Shown here piece after piece: positions 34,412 through 43,330 of a stretch of DNA of 64,000 nt. Both the position numbers and the translations under genes were made by a program. Below the pieces are notes generated by a model. That model was not told the DNA's origin. It saw nothing but the letters and a program-made list of their open reading frames with translations, and did no database searches. Numbering within the stretch: position 1 is the first letter of the stretch; each line of letters begins with the position of its first letter. Origin of the DNA: an uncultured Clostridium sp. (GTDB lineage: Bacteria; Bacillota; Clostridia; TANB77; CAG-508); assembly GCA_947368535.1 (NCBI GenBank), contig CANBHY010000001.1, positions 232,968 through 296,967 of the forward strand, given 5' to 3'.

Positions 34412-35185
34412 TTACTTCCATATTCGCTTAATATGTGCTATTGCGCTCTTTTCTAATCTTGACACCTGTGCTTGTGATATTCCTATTTCTTCTGCAACTT
34501 CCATTTGTGTTCTTCCATCAAAAAATCGTTTATTTAATATTGTTTTTTCCTTATCATTTAGTTTTTTCATTGCTTCTAAAATAGTTATATTTTCTGCCCA
34601 TAGTTCATCTGTATTTTTTACATCTTTTACTTGATCCATTATATATATACTGTCTGCTCCATCATTATATACTGGTTCTTGTAGTGATACTGGATCTTGT
34701 ATTGCATCTAAACTAAATGCTATTTCTTCTGGTTCTACTTCTAACTCTTTTGCAATTATTTCAATACTAGGTTCTTTTCCTGTTTCTTTTGTTAATCTTT
34801 CTCTTACTTGTATAGTTTTATATGCTAAATCTCTTATTGATCTACTTACTCTAACTATATTATTATCTCTTAAATATCTTCTTATTTCTCCAATTATCAT
34901 TGGCACTCCATACGTACTAAATTGAACTTCTTGGTTTATATCAAAATTATCTATTGCTTTTATTAATCCTATACATCCTATTTGGAATAAATCATCTGCG
35001 CTCTCATTTCTTCCTGAAAATCTTTGTACTACACTTAAAACTAGTCTTAGATTTCCCTGAATAAATTTTTCTCTTGCATCTTTATCTCCTTGTTTTATTT
35101 TAACTAATAGTTCTTTTTTTTCTTCATTTGATAATATTGGTAGCTTTGAAGTGTTTACTCCACATATTTCAACCTTATTAATCAA
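34412..35185 (-). CDS. sigG: Sporulation sigma factor SigG
   Basis: 257 aa. The N-terminal KVEICGVNTSKLPILSNEEK is the hallmark of sigma-G, followed by region 2 (LRLVLSVVQRFSGRNESADD, FSTYGVPMIIGEIRRYLRDN), region 3 and region 4 (TQMEVAEEIGISQAQVSRLE). It drives late forespore transcription. The start codon is TTG at 35185, set by AGGAGG eight bases upstream. Its 3' end meets ymxH from the other strand. Confidence 0.95.
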   Translation of the reverse strand: MINKVEICGVNTSKLPILSNEEKKELLVKIKQGDKDAREKFIQGNLRLVLSVVQRFSGRNESADDLFQIGCIGLIKAIDNFDINQEVQFSTYGVPMIIGEIRRYLRDNNIVRVSRSIRDLAYKTIQVRERLTKETGKEPSIEIIAKELEVEPEEIAFSLDAIQDPVSLQEPVYNDGADSIYIMDQVKDVKNTDELWAENITILEAMKKLNDKEKTILNKRFFDGRTQMEVAEEIGISQAQVSRLEKSAIAHIKRIWK

Positions 35186-35255
35186 ATAAAAAACCTCCTT
35201 TAGAATTGTTTGTATTCAGTATTTCCTAAATTTGGTTTTTTATTCTTGTGTTTTA

Positions 35256-35284
35256 TTGATTTTCTCTATATTTTGTTATATAAT
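35256..35284 (+). promoter_or_regulatory. Sigma-A-like promoter of the HELGH protease cassette
   Basis: TTGATT (35256-35261), 17-bp spacer, TATAAT (35279-35284), 44 bp before the ATG. Confidence 0.65.
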
Positions 35285-35328
35285 TATTATGTTAACCAAA
35301 AATGTTGCATTATAAGGAGGACTACAAA

Positions 35329-35952
35329 ATGATCTACAAAACAGAAGAACGGAGTTTTTACATCCACCCCGGCGTAAACTGCATCTGCAGGCTTTCTGTC
35401 CCTGACCTTTCGGCTGATCCTGACCAGGCTCGTGCTATGGGAAATTCGCTTTCTGAGAAGAGTGAGAGCATCGATCAATTTCTGTCGGAAATTTTCTTTC
35501 CACAGTATGTTCGTGCTTTACGAACAGCGGTGCTGGCTTACCTCGCCTCAGATCTTCCAGAATATTTCCTGCGTGGTCACCGTGTTCTTGTCGGTTCTAT
35601 TCCGATTTGGGAAGACAGTCGTGCCGCATACGATCCCTATGATGATCTGGTAATTATCGATGCTAACGCGCTTAATCTCGGTGCTTACGGAAGTTCTGGC
35701 CAATTCATATACGGTCATGAGCTCGGTCATCGTATTATGCATTTCCGTGGGACTGAATCGACTGACAAAGCGATAGCCTTCGCTTCCAGTGTACTTTCCA
35801 CCTGTGATCGTACTTTTCTGTTGGAGGTTATGGCTGACGCTTTCGGAGCACTGATTTCCCCCGGCAAAAATTCCCGTTTTACTGATGGGCTTGATCCGAT
35901 TAAACAGGAGGGGCTGCAGTTAGCAGCGTTAAGACTCGCATGGTCCTGCTAA
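35329..35952 (+). CDS. Putative zinc metalloprotease with HELGH motif (high-GC cassette)
   Basis: 207 aa. Start at the ATG at 35329 with AAGGAGG ten bases upstream. QFIYGHELGHRIMHF (about 131-145) is a HExxH zinc motif and FLLEVMADAFGAL (about 171-183) supplies the third ligand in an E-x3-D-x-F pattern, as in gluzincin-type peptidases of the ImmA kind. No signal peptide, so probably cytoplasmic. GC is far above its neighbours (GCC, CTG, CGT common). It is a single-gene unit inserted between sigG and dapF, with its own promoter and terminator. Confidence 0.75.
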   Translation: MIYKTEERSFYIHPGVNCICRLSVPDLSADPDQARAMGNSLSEKSESIDQFLSEIFFPQYVRALRTAVLAYLASDLPEYFLRGHRVLVGSIPIWEDSRAAYDPYDDLVIIDANALNLGAYGSSGQFIYGHELGHRIMHFRGTESTDKAIAFASSVLSTCDRTFLLEVMADAFGALISPGKNSRFTDGLDPIKQEGLQLAALRLAWSC

Positions 35953-35976
35953 ACTTTCTTCTTAGGAGGTGAAAGT

Positions 35977-36014
35977 GTGCGCCACAATCCGTAAAAAGAT
36001 TGTGGCGCACTTTA
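35977..36014 (+). terminator. Terminator of the HELGH protease gene
   Basis: GTGCGCCACAATC (35977-35989) pairs perfectly with GATTGTGGCGCAC (35998-36010), followed by TTTAT. Confidence 0.85.
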
Positions 36015-36040
36015 TATTGCTTAAACATTTAATTTATTCT

Positions 36041-36889
36041 TTATAAATCAATTTCTCCTTCAAATACTTTTAAAGCGTTTCCTTCCATGTACACTTCTTC
36101 ATTTTCTGATATATATATTTTTAAGTCTCCTCCATCTAATTTTACATTTACTTCATTATCAACTTTTTCTTCTTTATACATTGCATAGCTTGACGCTACT
36201 GCACCTGTTCCACAGGCTAATGTTCTGCCTGCTCCTCGTTCCCAAACTTTCATTATTATATTTCTTCTATCTATTATTTCAACAAATTCAACATTCGTTT
36301 TTTGAGGAAAATACTTATAGTTTTCCACAATTCTTCCATATTTTGTGACTTGATTATCTGTTATTTCTTTGTATTCTATTACTGTATGTGGATTTCCTAC
36401 ACTTAGAAATATTCCTTCTACTTCTCTATCTCCTACTTTGAACATTAATTTACATTTATTAGGGTGGTATTTATAATTTCTTGGAATATAAATCGGTAAT
36501 CTGTTTATATCCATTTGTGGCTTCCCCATATTCACCTTAACTGACATTACCTTTTCATTTTGAGTATTACATTCTACTTCTTTAATTCCTGCTAGGGTCT
36601 CAATTTTCATTTTATCTTTGTTAACAAATCCTTTTTCATACATTAGTCTTGCTAAACATCTTATTCCATTTCCGCACATTCCAGCTTCTGTTCCATCGCT
36701 ATTGAATATTCTCATCTTACAATCAGCTATTTTACTTTTAGAATATAATATAACTCCATCTGCTCCTATTCCAAAATGTCTATCGCAAATATATTTCGCA
36801 AATATATTTAAACTGTATTTATTAACTTGTTCATAATCTACACAAACAAAGTCGTTACCTAATCCCTGCATTTTAGTAAATTTCAACAT
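36041..36889 (-). CDS. dapF: Diaminopimelate epimerase
   Basis: 282 aa. Start at the ATG at 36889, beginning MLKFTKMQGLGNDFVCVD as in true DapF; an in-frame GTG 12 bases upstream overlaps the ribosome site. Both catalytic cysteines are present: GMCGNGIRCLAR (about 75) and LACGTGAVASSYA (about 220). It converts LL- to meso-diaminopimelate for wall and lysine synthesis and pairs with DapL. Its ribosome site (GAGGTG) is held in the 3' arm of a 13-bp hairpin followed by six T residues, suggesting regulation. Confidence 0.96.
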   Translation of the reverse strand: MLKFTKMQGLGNDFVCVDYEQVNKYSLNIFAKYICDRHFGIGADGVILYSKSKIADCKMRIFNSDGTEAGMCGNGIRCLARLMYEKGFVNKDKMKIETLAGIKEVECNTQNEKVMSVKVNMGKPQMDINRLPIYIPRNYKYHPNKCKLMFKVGDREVEGIFLSVGNPHTVIEYKEITDNQVTKYGRIVENYKYFPQKTNVEFVEIIDRRNIIMKVWERGAGRTLACGTGAVASSYAMYKEEKVDNEVNVKLDGGDLKIYISENEEVYMEGNALKVFEGEIDL

Positions 36890-36896
36890 AAAAAAT

Positions 36897-36925
36897 TTCA
36901 CCTCTACTTAAAAGTATGAGGTGAA
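36897..36925 (-). promoter_or_regulatory. Hairpin covering the dapF ribosome site, terminator-like
   Basis: TTCACCTC (36897-36904) pairs with GAGGTGAA (36918-36925); an inner TACTT/AAGTA extends the stem to about 13 bp with one bulge. On the minus strand the 3' arm contains the dapF ribosome site and is followed by ATTTTTT. Confidence 0.7.
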
Positions 36926-36938
36926 TTTATTTTTATTC

Positions 36939-37667
36939 TTATAAATTTATAATATCTTCGTCTTCTGGAAATTCTATTGTTTTTATGTGATTATGTATAT
37001 AATCACTTCTATGAATAGCATATATTTTTGTATTAGGATATTCTTTTGCTAGATATTCAACTTCTTCTACTCCCATATGCATTCTTGTTGGAACTGTATT
37101 TGTTGCATCTATAAATGCATAATTTGATTTTTCACATATTTTTTTAACGTTTTTGCACAATGTTGTATCTGTTGCATATCCTATTATTTTACCTTTTTTT
37201 TCTATTGTAAATCCCAACATTGGCTTACATGTTCCATGTTCTAAATCATATACTGTTATTTTTACTTCTTTATCTTCATAAGTTTCTTCATTATCTAATT
37301 CTATAAATTTAACATTATAATTTTCTTCAAAATTTTTATATTTATCTTTATTTCCATCTGCAAAACATAATTCAAATAACTTTATTGTTTTTTCTTTTAT
37401 TCCTTTTCCGCAAATTATTTTTAAAGTTTCTTTATTTTCTTTTCTTACACTTCTTCCAATTAACAAGTTAGGTATATCCACAAAATGATCTGCATGTGCA
37501 TGTGTTATTAGTAAATAATTAAGTTTTTTGGTGTATATTTGCATAGCTTCTATTTTTTTTACTACACCTGAACCTACATCAACTAATATGTCGTCATCTA
37601 CTAATATACTTTGACTTCCTCTTGTTATTGATCCCATTGTTCCTGTTCCTAAACAAGTAACCTTCAT
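36939..37667 (-). CDS. Metallo-beta-lactamase-fold hydrolase (RNase Z-like group)
   Basis: 242 aa. Start at the ATG at 37667 with GGAG seven bases upstream; a GTG two codons earlier is in the ribosome site. The metal motif THAHADHF (about 55-62) is intact and further ligands are seen in DLEHGT, YATDTT and a C-terminal AIHRSD. Arrangement resembles the RNase Z/arylsulfatase-like MBL subgroup; substrate uncertain. It lies between an SDR gene and dapF on one strand, probably one transcript starting at mscS. Confidence 0.8.
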   Translation of the reverse strand: MKVTCLGTGTMGSITRGSQSILVDDDILVDVGSGVVKKIEAMQIYTKKLNYLLITHAHADHFVDIPNLLIGRSVRKENKETLKIICGKGIKEKTIKLFELCFADGNKDKYKNFEENYNVKFIELDNEETYEDKEVKITVYDLEHGTCKPMLGFTIEKKGKIIGYATDTTLCKNVKKICEKSNYAFIDATNTVPTRMHMGVEEVEYLAKEYPNTKIYAIHRSDYIHNHIKTIEFPEDEDIINL

Positions 37668-37699
37668 TTTCACTCTCCTTCATTCTTATCGTACGTAAT

Positions 37700-38452
37700 T
37701 TATCTTCTTTTTCTTTTTTGTATTTCATATGCAAAATTGCTCATTAATTTACTTGGTAATATTCTTGAAGCCATGTGTGTTAATTTCATTTTTATTCCTG
37801 GTACTATTACTAACTTTTCTTCAAACATTTTGTTTATACCATATTCTGCAACATATTCTGCACTATATGATTTCATTTTAAAATCAACATTAGCTACTTT
37901 ATTAAAATTAGTTTTTGTTGGTCCAGGACATAATGCACTTATATGAACTTCCGATCCTTCTTTTTTTAATTCAGTATATATTGCTTTTGTATATGAAAGT
38001 ACAAAATTTTTTGAGGCATAATATTCTGCCATTAATGGTCCTGGCATAAATCCAGCTATTGAAGATACATTTAATATGTATCCTAAATTTCTTTTTTTCA
38101 TATCTGATAAAAATAATTTTGTTAATATATGAAGAGCTGTAATGTTTAAATCTATTAATTCTAAATCTTTTTCTAAATTTGTTTCTGTAACTAATCCATG
38201 TACTCCAAATCCTGCATTATTAACTAATACTTCTATTGGTTCATCTTTATACATTTCATGTAGTTTCCATGCATTTTCTCTATCTGTTAAATCCATAGCA
38301 ACTACTTCTACTTTTGTTTTTATTTCTCTTTGTATATCTCTTAATGCTCGTTCATTTCTAGCTACTACTATAATGTCATATCCTAAATCGCTTAAATATA
38401 ATGCTATTTCTCTTCCTATTCCTGAAGAGGCTCCTGTTATTAATGCTTTCAT
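37700..38452 (-). CDS. Short-chain dehydrogenase/reductase
   Basis: 250 aa. NAD(P) motif TGASSGIG (about 6-13), NNAGFGVHG (about 80), catalytic Ser in LNVSSIAG and YYASK with the catalytic Tyr and Lys. The basic C-terminus (RKRR) and DltE-like pattern suggest lipid or wall-associated oxidoreduction, substrate unknown. Its start codon overlaps the stop of the patatin gene (ATGA), showing translational coupling. Confidence 0.9.
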   Translation of the reverse strand: MKALITGASSGIGREIALYLSDLGYDIIVVARNERALRDIQREIKTKVEVVAMDLTDRENAWKLHEMYKDEPIEVLVNNAGFGVHGLVTETNLEKDLELIDLNITALHILTKLFLSDMKKRNLGYILNVSSIAGFMPGPLMAEYYASKNFVLSYTKAIYTELKKEGSEVHISALCPGPTKTNFNKVANVDFKMKSYSAEYVAEYGINKMFEEKLVIVPGIKMKLTHMASRILPSKLMSNFAYEIQKRKRR

Positions 38453-39306
38453 TCAACTTCCACCATTCTTAATATTTTTTCTTTGTTTTTCATTACTGTG
38501 TCATATCCTATTTTGATACTTGACTTAATATTATCGATGCTTAGTAATTTTGCATTTCTCATATCAATTTCAATACTTATGTCACTTATATCTTGTCCTT
38601 TTTTTACATCTTTTAAAGAAAAAATATCACATGCTCTTAGTATAACGGAAAATAGATTTTCTTCTCCAGTAAATTCATCTAATGTAAAAGAGATTGCAAT
38701 TGTTTTATCTGCTCCCATGTCTGTTAATTCTTTTACTGGCATATTATCTACTGTTCCTCCGTCTATAAAGCAATAATCTTCATATTCGCAAGGTGTAAAT
38801 ATTGCAGGAAAAGCCATACTAGCTCGTACAGCTTTTCCTATTGGAATATTAGATACATATTCGACATCCTTTGTTTTATTTATATTTTTTGATGCAAATA
38901 CACATTTTTTAGTTGTCTTTGCATCTGCTGTTATCATTGCAAAATTCTTTTTTATATCAGTCATATCATATACTTGTTTTTTGCTTGCATATTCTTCAAC
39001 GATTTTTTCTACTGTTTCGCCTTTTATTATTCCTTTTAGCTCTATTTTTTTATGCCACATACTTTGTGCTACATATTTAGCTATCGTTCTTTTCTTGATT
39101 TTTACTATCTTTTTATATGATTCTTCTGTTATTGTTTCCATTTCATCAGGTGTATATCCTAGAGCATATAAAGTTGCCATTGCAGCGCCTGAACTAGTTC
39201 CTGAAATGTATTCAATGTTTATTCCTAATTCTTCTAAAGCCTTAAGTGCTCCTATATGTGCTACTCCTTTAAGTCCTCCACCTGCTAGAGCTACTCCTAT
39301 TTTCAT
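38449..39306 (-). CDS. Patatin-like phospholipase
   Basis: 285 aa. Oxyanion motif GVALAGGGLKGVAHIG at the start, nucleophile elbow GTSSG (about 39-43) and catalytic Asp in FIDGGTVDNMPV, so the Ser-Asp dyad is complete. Similar to RssA/YlbK-type bacterial patatins, which hydrolyse acyl lipids. No signal peptide. Coupled to the SDR gene downstream, suggesting a shared role in lipid turnover. Confidence 0.92.
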   Translation of the reverse strand: MKIGVALAGGGLKGVAHIGALKALEELGINIEYISGTSSGAAMATLYALGYTPDEMETITEESYKKIVKIKKRTIAKYVAQSMWHKKIELKGIIKGETVEKIVEEYASKKQVYDMTDIKKNFAMITADAKTTKKCVFASKNINKTKDVEYVSNIPIGKAVRASMAFPAIFTPCEYEDYCFIDGGTVDNMPVKELTDMGADKTIAISFTLDEFTGEENLFSVILRACDIFSLKDVKKGQDISDISIEIDMRNAKLLSIDNIKSSIKIGYDTVMKNKEKILRMVEVE

Positions 39307-39321
39307 TTTTTTATCCCCTTT

Positions 39322-40368
39322 TTATAACGTCTTTGTATATACTTTTTGTGTTGGATATACTAATTCTATATTTTCTCTTTCTAGTACTGATAAAATGTCA
39401 CAATTTATTTCTTCTTTCATTTGACAGAATTCACTATAATCTGCTGTATTTATATATGCTACTATCCAAATTATATTAGCATCATTTTCAATACTATCTA
39501 AATGAACCATAACAGTATCTTCAATAACATTGTTATTTGCTTTTAATACTGTTTTTAATTTTGAAATACATCTTTGTATTGTTTCTGTATTTGAGTTCAA
39601 ACTTAATCTTAAACGCATTTCTAGCCTTCTATTTTCTAGCCTACTCCAGTTTTTAACATATTCTGAAACTATTACTGAGTTTGGTAATGAAATAATTGCG
39701 TTATTAGTTGCTCTTATTCTTGTACTTCTGAATGTTATGTTTATTACCGTTCCTTGGAATACTCCTACTTCGATATAATCTCCAATTTCAAAAGGTTTAT
39801 CTGTTAGTATAGTAAAACCTCCAATTAAGCTTTTAACAAAGTCTTGGAAGGCTAATGCTACTACAGCACTTCCTATTCCTAAACCAGTTGCTAATCCGCC
39901 TAAATCATATCCAAAATCCTTTAGTATTATAAATGCTGCTGTTATATATATCAAAGCTTTTAGTATTTTTCCTAAGAATGAATTTAGTGCTTCATTACCA
40001 TTAAATTTTGTACTACTTTCTAGCTTGGTAAAAAAAGTTGAATCTGGATTTAAGCAATTTGATAAAGCTTTGGCCGTGGCTAATACTAGTAATGATGTAA
40101 ATATTTTGTTATAAAGATTTATTACTCCTTTTGGTAATTGAAGATAATATATCGCTACTCCAAATCCTAGTACAGTAAAAATAAATTTTATTGGCTCATA
40201 AAAGCCACTATTTACTATTTTATTATCAACTTTAAATAATTTGTGAAAAATATAAATAATTATGTGTGCAATTATCGGACTTATTAGTCTTGCACCCAAT
40301 ATTATTGCTAATGCGGTTGCATATGTAATTGTACTATTTACGTTTAAAGAGGTCATTGCACCTGACAT
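39322..40368 (-). CDS. MscS-family mechanosensitive channel
   Basis: 348 aa. Start placed at the ATG at 40368; a GTG 12 bases upstream is an alternative. Three to four membrane helices occupy about 10-165. The pore helix and beta-domain junction are seen in GLGIGSAVVALAFQDFVKSL and GGFTILTDKPFEIGDYIEVG, and the C-terminal domain follows to LVYPTQKVYTKTL. It releases solutes on osmotic downshift. First gene of the probable mscS-patatin-SDR-MBL-dapF series. Confidence 0.93.
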   Translation of the reverse strand: MSGAMTSLNVNSTITYATALAIILGARLISPIIAHIIIYIFHKLFKVDNKIVNSGFYEPIKFIFTVLGFGVAIYYLQLPKGVINLYNKIFTSLLVLATAKALSNCLNPDSTFFTKLESSTKFNGNEALNSFLGKILKALIYITAAFIILKDFGYDLGGLATGLGIGSAVVALAFQDFVKSLIGGFTILTDKPFEIGDYIEVGVFQGTVINITFRSTRIRATNNAIISLPNSVIVSEYVKNWSRLENRRLEMRLRLSLNSNTETIQRCISKLKTVLKANNNVIEDTVMVHLDSIENDANIIWIVAYINTADYSEFCQMKEEINCDILSVLERENIELVYPTQKVYTKTL

Positions 40369-40438
40369 AGATCTTCTCACTTTCTTTTGTTTTAGACGTT
40401 TGTATTATATATTATATAAAAACTTTTTTCAATAGAAC

Positions 40439-40479
40439 AAAAAAGTATTCTATATTTTTATTTCATAGAATACTTTTTT
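40439..40479 (-). terminator. Terminator of the second sortase gene
   Basis: AAAAAAGTATTCTAT (40439-40453) pairs with ATAGAATACTTTTTT (40465-40479), 15 bp perfect. Confidence 0.85.
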
Positions 40480-40496
40480 ATTTGCTATGTTAATTT

Positions 40497-41288
40497 TTAT
40501 TGTTCTCTTGCTTTTACAATTACTCTGTTTTTGTTATCATTTGTACATGTTATAACTGTTATTTCTTTTTTACCATGTGTTATTTGTGAAGTATCTTTTG
40601 TATTATCTTCACTAACTACATGTTTATCATATATTACATAATTTATTTTTCTTCCATAATTATCTGCAATTTCAATTATATCTCCATTTTCTAGAGTTGG
40701 TACTTTACTAAAGAACATAGAATTTCTATAATTGTGTCCTACTATACAGAAATTACCAACTTCATTTGGATCTGCTCCATGAAATTTACATGGAGAAATT
40801 TTTAATAATTCATCTGACCAGTGATCTAATATTGGGTATGATAAATCTATTTTAGGTATATTTATTTTGGCTATTGAATAATACTGATCTCCACTTTCTG
40901 ATGTTAATACATTTCTAGGAACATATCCACCCGACGTACTTGGAGTCGTAGTAGTTAATGCATCTTGTTCTAGATTTGATGGATCAATTGTTGTTTCAGC
41001 GTCTTCCTCACTTAAAATAACTACCATTTTTTCATTATCTTCAATTCTAATTGTTGTATCATCATATACATATGTACTTTGTATTTCTGTTGGCTCTACA
41101 TCCATATTAGCTAATATTTCTTGGGCTTTTTTCTCTCCTGAATATTTATCTAGCTCTGCATATACATAATAAGAAAATAGAAGGCACAACAAAAAAACAG
41201 AAATTATAAAGTCAATTTTATATAACTTTTTCTGTCTTTTTAATTCTGGTGTTATATACAATTTCTCGGTTATAAGAATTTGATTCAT
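40497..41288 (-). CDS. Sortase family protein (class D-like)
   Basis: 263 aa. Start at the ATG at 41288 with AAGGAAG six bases upstream. One membrane helix (about 24-45) precedes an acidic linker with a Thr/Ser-rich region (TTTTPSTSGG) and a sortase core: IPKIDLSYPILDHW, catalytic His in CIVGHNYRN, Cys in TVITCTNDN and Arg in KNRVIVKAR. The class is judged from the VGHN/ITC pattern, different from the class B enzyme at 30634. No sorting-signal protein lies beside it. Confidence 0.85.
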   Translation of the reverse strand: MNQILITEKLYITPELKRQKKLYKIDFIISVFLLCLLFSYYVYAELDKYSGEKKAQEILANMDVEPTEIQSTYVYDDTTIRIEDNEKMVVILSEEDAETTIDPSNLEQDALTTTTPSTSGGYVPRNVLTSESGDQYYSIAKINIPKIDLSYPILDHWSDELLKISPCKFHGADPNEVGNFCIVGHNYRNSMFFSKVPTLENGDIIEIADNYGRKINYVIYDKHVVSEDNTKDTSQITHGKKEITVITCTNDNKNRVIVKAREQ

Positions 41289-41398
41289 CCAGTTCTTCCT
41301 TTCTATCAATTTTATTATAGCATGTTGCTTTTTCTTTGTATATATATGTAAAATAAATGTAAAAATCATTTAAAATTTTTATATTCTTTATATGGAAA

Positions 41399-41419
41399 AA
41401 AAGAGGTATAGCCTCTTTT
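41399..41419 (-). terminator. CarD gene terminator
   Basis: AAAAGAGG (41399-41406) pairs with CCTCTTTT (41412-41419) and TTTTT follows on the minus strand. Confidence 0.75.
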
Positions 41420-41440
41420 CGTTTATTCTTAATATATTGT

Positions 41441-41995
41441 TTAATTTAATGGTATAAATTTTTTCACAACATTTTCTTCTATTGTGTTTTGTTCTAATGA
41501 TGCCATATGATCGGCATAAGAAGCATTTATTTTATTTTCAACCATTGATTCTATTTCTGTAAGTTCCTTTTGTTCTGCTAAAACTAATTCACTTACTAAT
41601 ATTTGTTTTGCATTTAATAGCATTTTTTTCTCACCAGTTGATAAGCCTTTTTCTTTTTGTTTAAAACTTAAATTTCTAACAATATCTGCTACTTCATAAA
41701 TGTTTCCTGTCTTCATTTTCTCCATATTATCTCTATATCTTTTGTTCCAATTCATAGACATTTCTGTGCTTTCATGTTCCAAAACTTCAATAACTTTTTG
41801 AGCTTGAACTTTATCTATGATGTTTCTTACTCCGATTTCTTCTGCTTTTGCAGTAGGAACCATAACCTTTACCTCGCCTGGCATCTTGATGATGTAATAT
41901 GATTGTTTTTCATCAAGAATTGCTTTCTCCTCTATTGATTCTATTACTCCAGCGCCATGCATTGGATAAACAACTTTGTCACCTACATTAAACAT
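41441..41995 (-). CDS. CarD/CdnL-type RNA polymerase-binding regulator
   Basis: 184 aa. The N-terminal RID domain begins MFNVGDKVVYPMHGAGVIES (about 1-60), the part that binds the RNA polymerase beta subunit, followed by a helical C-terminal domain containing NWNKRYRDNMEKMKTGNIYE and LSTGEKKMLLNAKQILVSEL, which in this family contacts promoter DNA. It modulates open-complex stability. Stand-alone gene with its own terminator. Confidence 0.92.
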   Translation of the reverse strand: MFNVGDKVVYPMHGAGVIESIEEKAILDEKQSYYIIKMPGEVKVMVPTAKAEEIGVRNIIDKVQAQKVIEVLEHESTEMSMNWNKRYRDNMEKMKTGNIYEVADIVRNLSFKQKEKGLSTGEKKMLLNAKQILVSELVLAEQKELTEIESMVENKINASYADHMASLEQNTIEENVVKKFIPLN

Positions 41996-42261
41996 GTACG
42001 AGTCACTCCTTTCAGGTAAATTTTATTTTTTAGCACATATTTATTATACACTAATTTTTGCCAAAAGTCAAAGAGTTTGTTACAATTAATTCACATAATT
42101 TTTTCTTTTTTTTAATATTTTTTTATTTTCTCTTTTATGGTTGTAGTATTTGATTATTTTTGTGTTATTAGTTTATTTTTTCTGTAAACTTTTTCCTTTT
42201 TAGATTATAATTTTGACATAAAAAAGCTTCAAACAAAATATTTTGTTTGAAGCTTTTTTAA
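41996..42261. other. 266-bp spacer upstream of the CarD gene
   Basis: Very AT-rich. It holds the dUTPase terminator (42221-42258) and presumably the promoter of the CarD gene; no open frame with a ribosome site is seen. Confidence 0.5.
42221..42258 (-). terminator. Terminator of the prepilin-like/dut operon
   Basis: AAAAAGCTTCAAACAAAA (42221-42238) pairs perfectly with TTTTGTTTGAAGCTTTTT (42241-42258), 18 bp. Confidence 0.9.
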
Positions 42262-42723
42262 TTATTTGTTTGTAGATCCAAATCCACCTGTTCTTGTTCC
42301 TTCAGCATTATCATCATCTGAAATATAGTATTTTTGGAATATTGCTTGTCCGATTACATCACCTTTTTTTATCTCTAAGTCTTTATCAAAGAAATTATAA
42401 AACGCATACATAAAAGCTCCATCATTATCTGGATTGCCATAGAAATCGCAATCTATTATTCCTACACTATTTGCCATTACTAATCCTTTTTTTCCTGGAT
42501 TTGAGCTTCTATTACATAGCATTAAAAATTCATCTTCAGGCATGTATGCTTTTATTCCTGTTTTTACTAGAGTTGGTTTTTGTCCAAATTTATATGCTGG
42601 TATTATACAGTCTTCAGCTGCTTCTACATCATATCCTGCTGAATATTTTGTTTTTCTTTCTGGTAAGTTAATTTCCATGTTTTCAAATCCTTTTGCTACT
42701 TCAAATCCTCTAATTTTTTTCAT
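42262..42723 (-). CDS. dut: dUTP diphosphatase (trimeric dUTPase fold)
   Basis: 153 aa. Conserved motifs: AGYDVEAAEDC (motif 1), NRSSNPGKKGLVMANS (motif 2), GIIDCDFYGNPDNDG (motif 3), GDVIGQAIFQKY (motif 4) and the C-terminal RTGGFGST (motif 5). It removes dUTP and makes dUMP. AAGGAAG precedes the ATG. Lies 33 bp after the restored end of the prepilin-like gene. Confidence 0.93.
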   Translation of the reverse strand: MKKIRGFEVAKGFENMEINLPERKTKYSAGYDVEAAEDCIIPAYKFGQKPTLVKTGIKAYMPEDEFLMLCNRSSNPGKKGLVMANSVGIIDCDFYGNPDNDGAFMYAFYNFFDKDLEIKKGDVIGQAIFQKYYISDDDNAEGTRTGGFGSTNK

Positions 42724-42756
42724 TTTCTACTTCCTTTCAATTTTAATTTATTATAT

Positions 42757-43180
42757 TTATATGTCATTATATCTTGTTCCATCTACATAATCATTATCAT
42801 TTATTTGTGGTATTCCGTATTTTTTCTAATATATCAATATATTCTTTCCAGTTATCTAGATAGTGACTACATAGTGTACCATTTTTATCTACTATTAATT
42901 TTTTTTCGTAGAAATATTTTCCTAATATTTCTTTTTGCTCTTCTTTTGTTAATGTTACTCCTTCTGTTCTTCCTTCTATTTCTTGTTTTGCCTTTACTTC
43001 ACTATCAACTCTACTTTTTATTGATCTTAATTCTTCTTCAATTTTAACTTTTTTTGCTGTTTCTAGTATGGAACCATCTCCTATACTATAGCTAATTAGG
43101 ACTGTTGCTATAATTAAAATTACTACTATAGTTATTACTAGCATTAGTAACGTTATTCCTCTTTGGTTTTTTATATTCAT
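42757..43180 (-). pseudogene. Prepilin-like protein with a frameshift in an A-run
   Basis: From the ATG at 43180 (AGGAG upstream) the frame gives 127 aa: a prepilin-type start RGITLLMLVITIVVILIIAT (Gly before Ile, hydrophobic helix, but Met where Glu5 is usual) and an acidic/basic domain. It ends at 42797. At a run of six A (minus strand, 42820-42825) a one-base shift opens KKYGIPQINDNDYVDGTRYN and a stop at 42757, close to the dut ribosome site. This looks like one lost A in a homopolymer. Pilin-like proteins of this type build pseudopili or membrane-anchored complexes. Confidence 0.7.
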
Positions 43181-43330
43181 ATTTATCTCCTATTGGTTAA
43201 TATATATTATCTTATATTTTTTTATAGTTTTAGTCAATATACTTTGTTGTTTTATTTATATTGTAATGTTATAATTTTTATACTTATAAACAATTAATAT
43301 TGTTTAGTTTTATTTTACTAAGGAGAAAAT

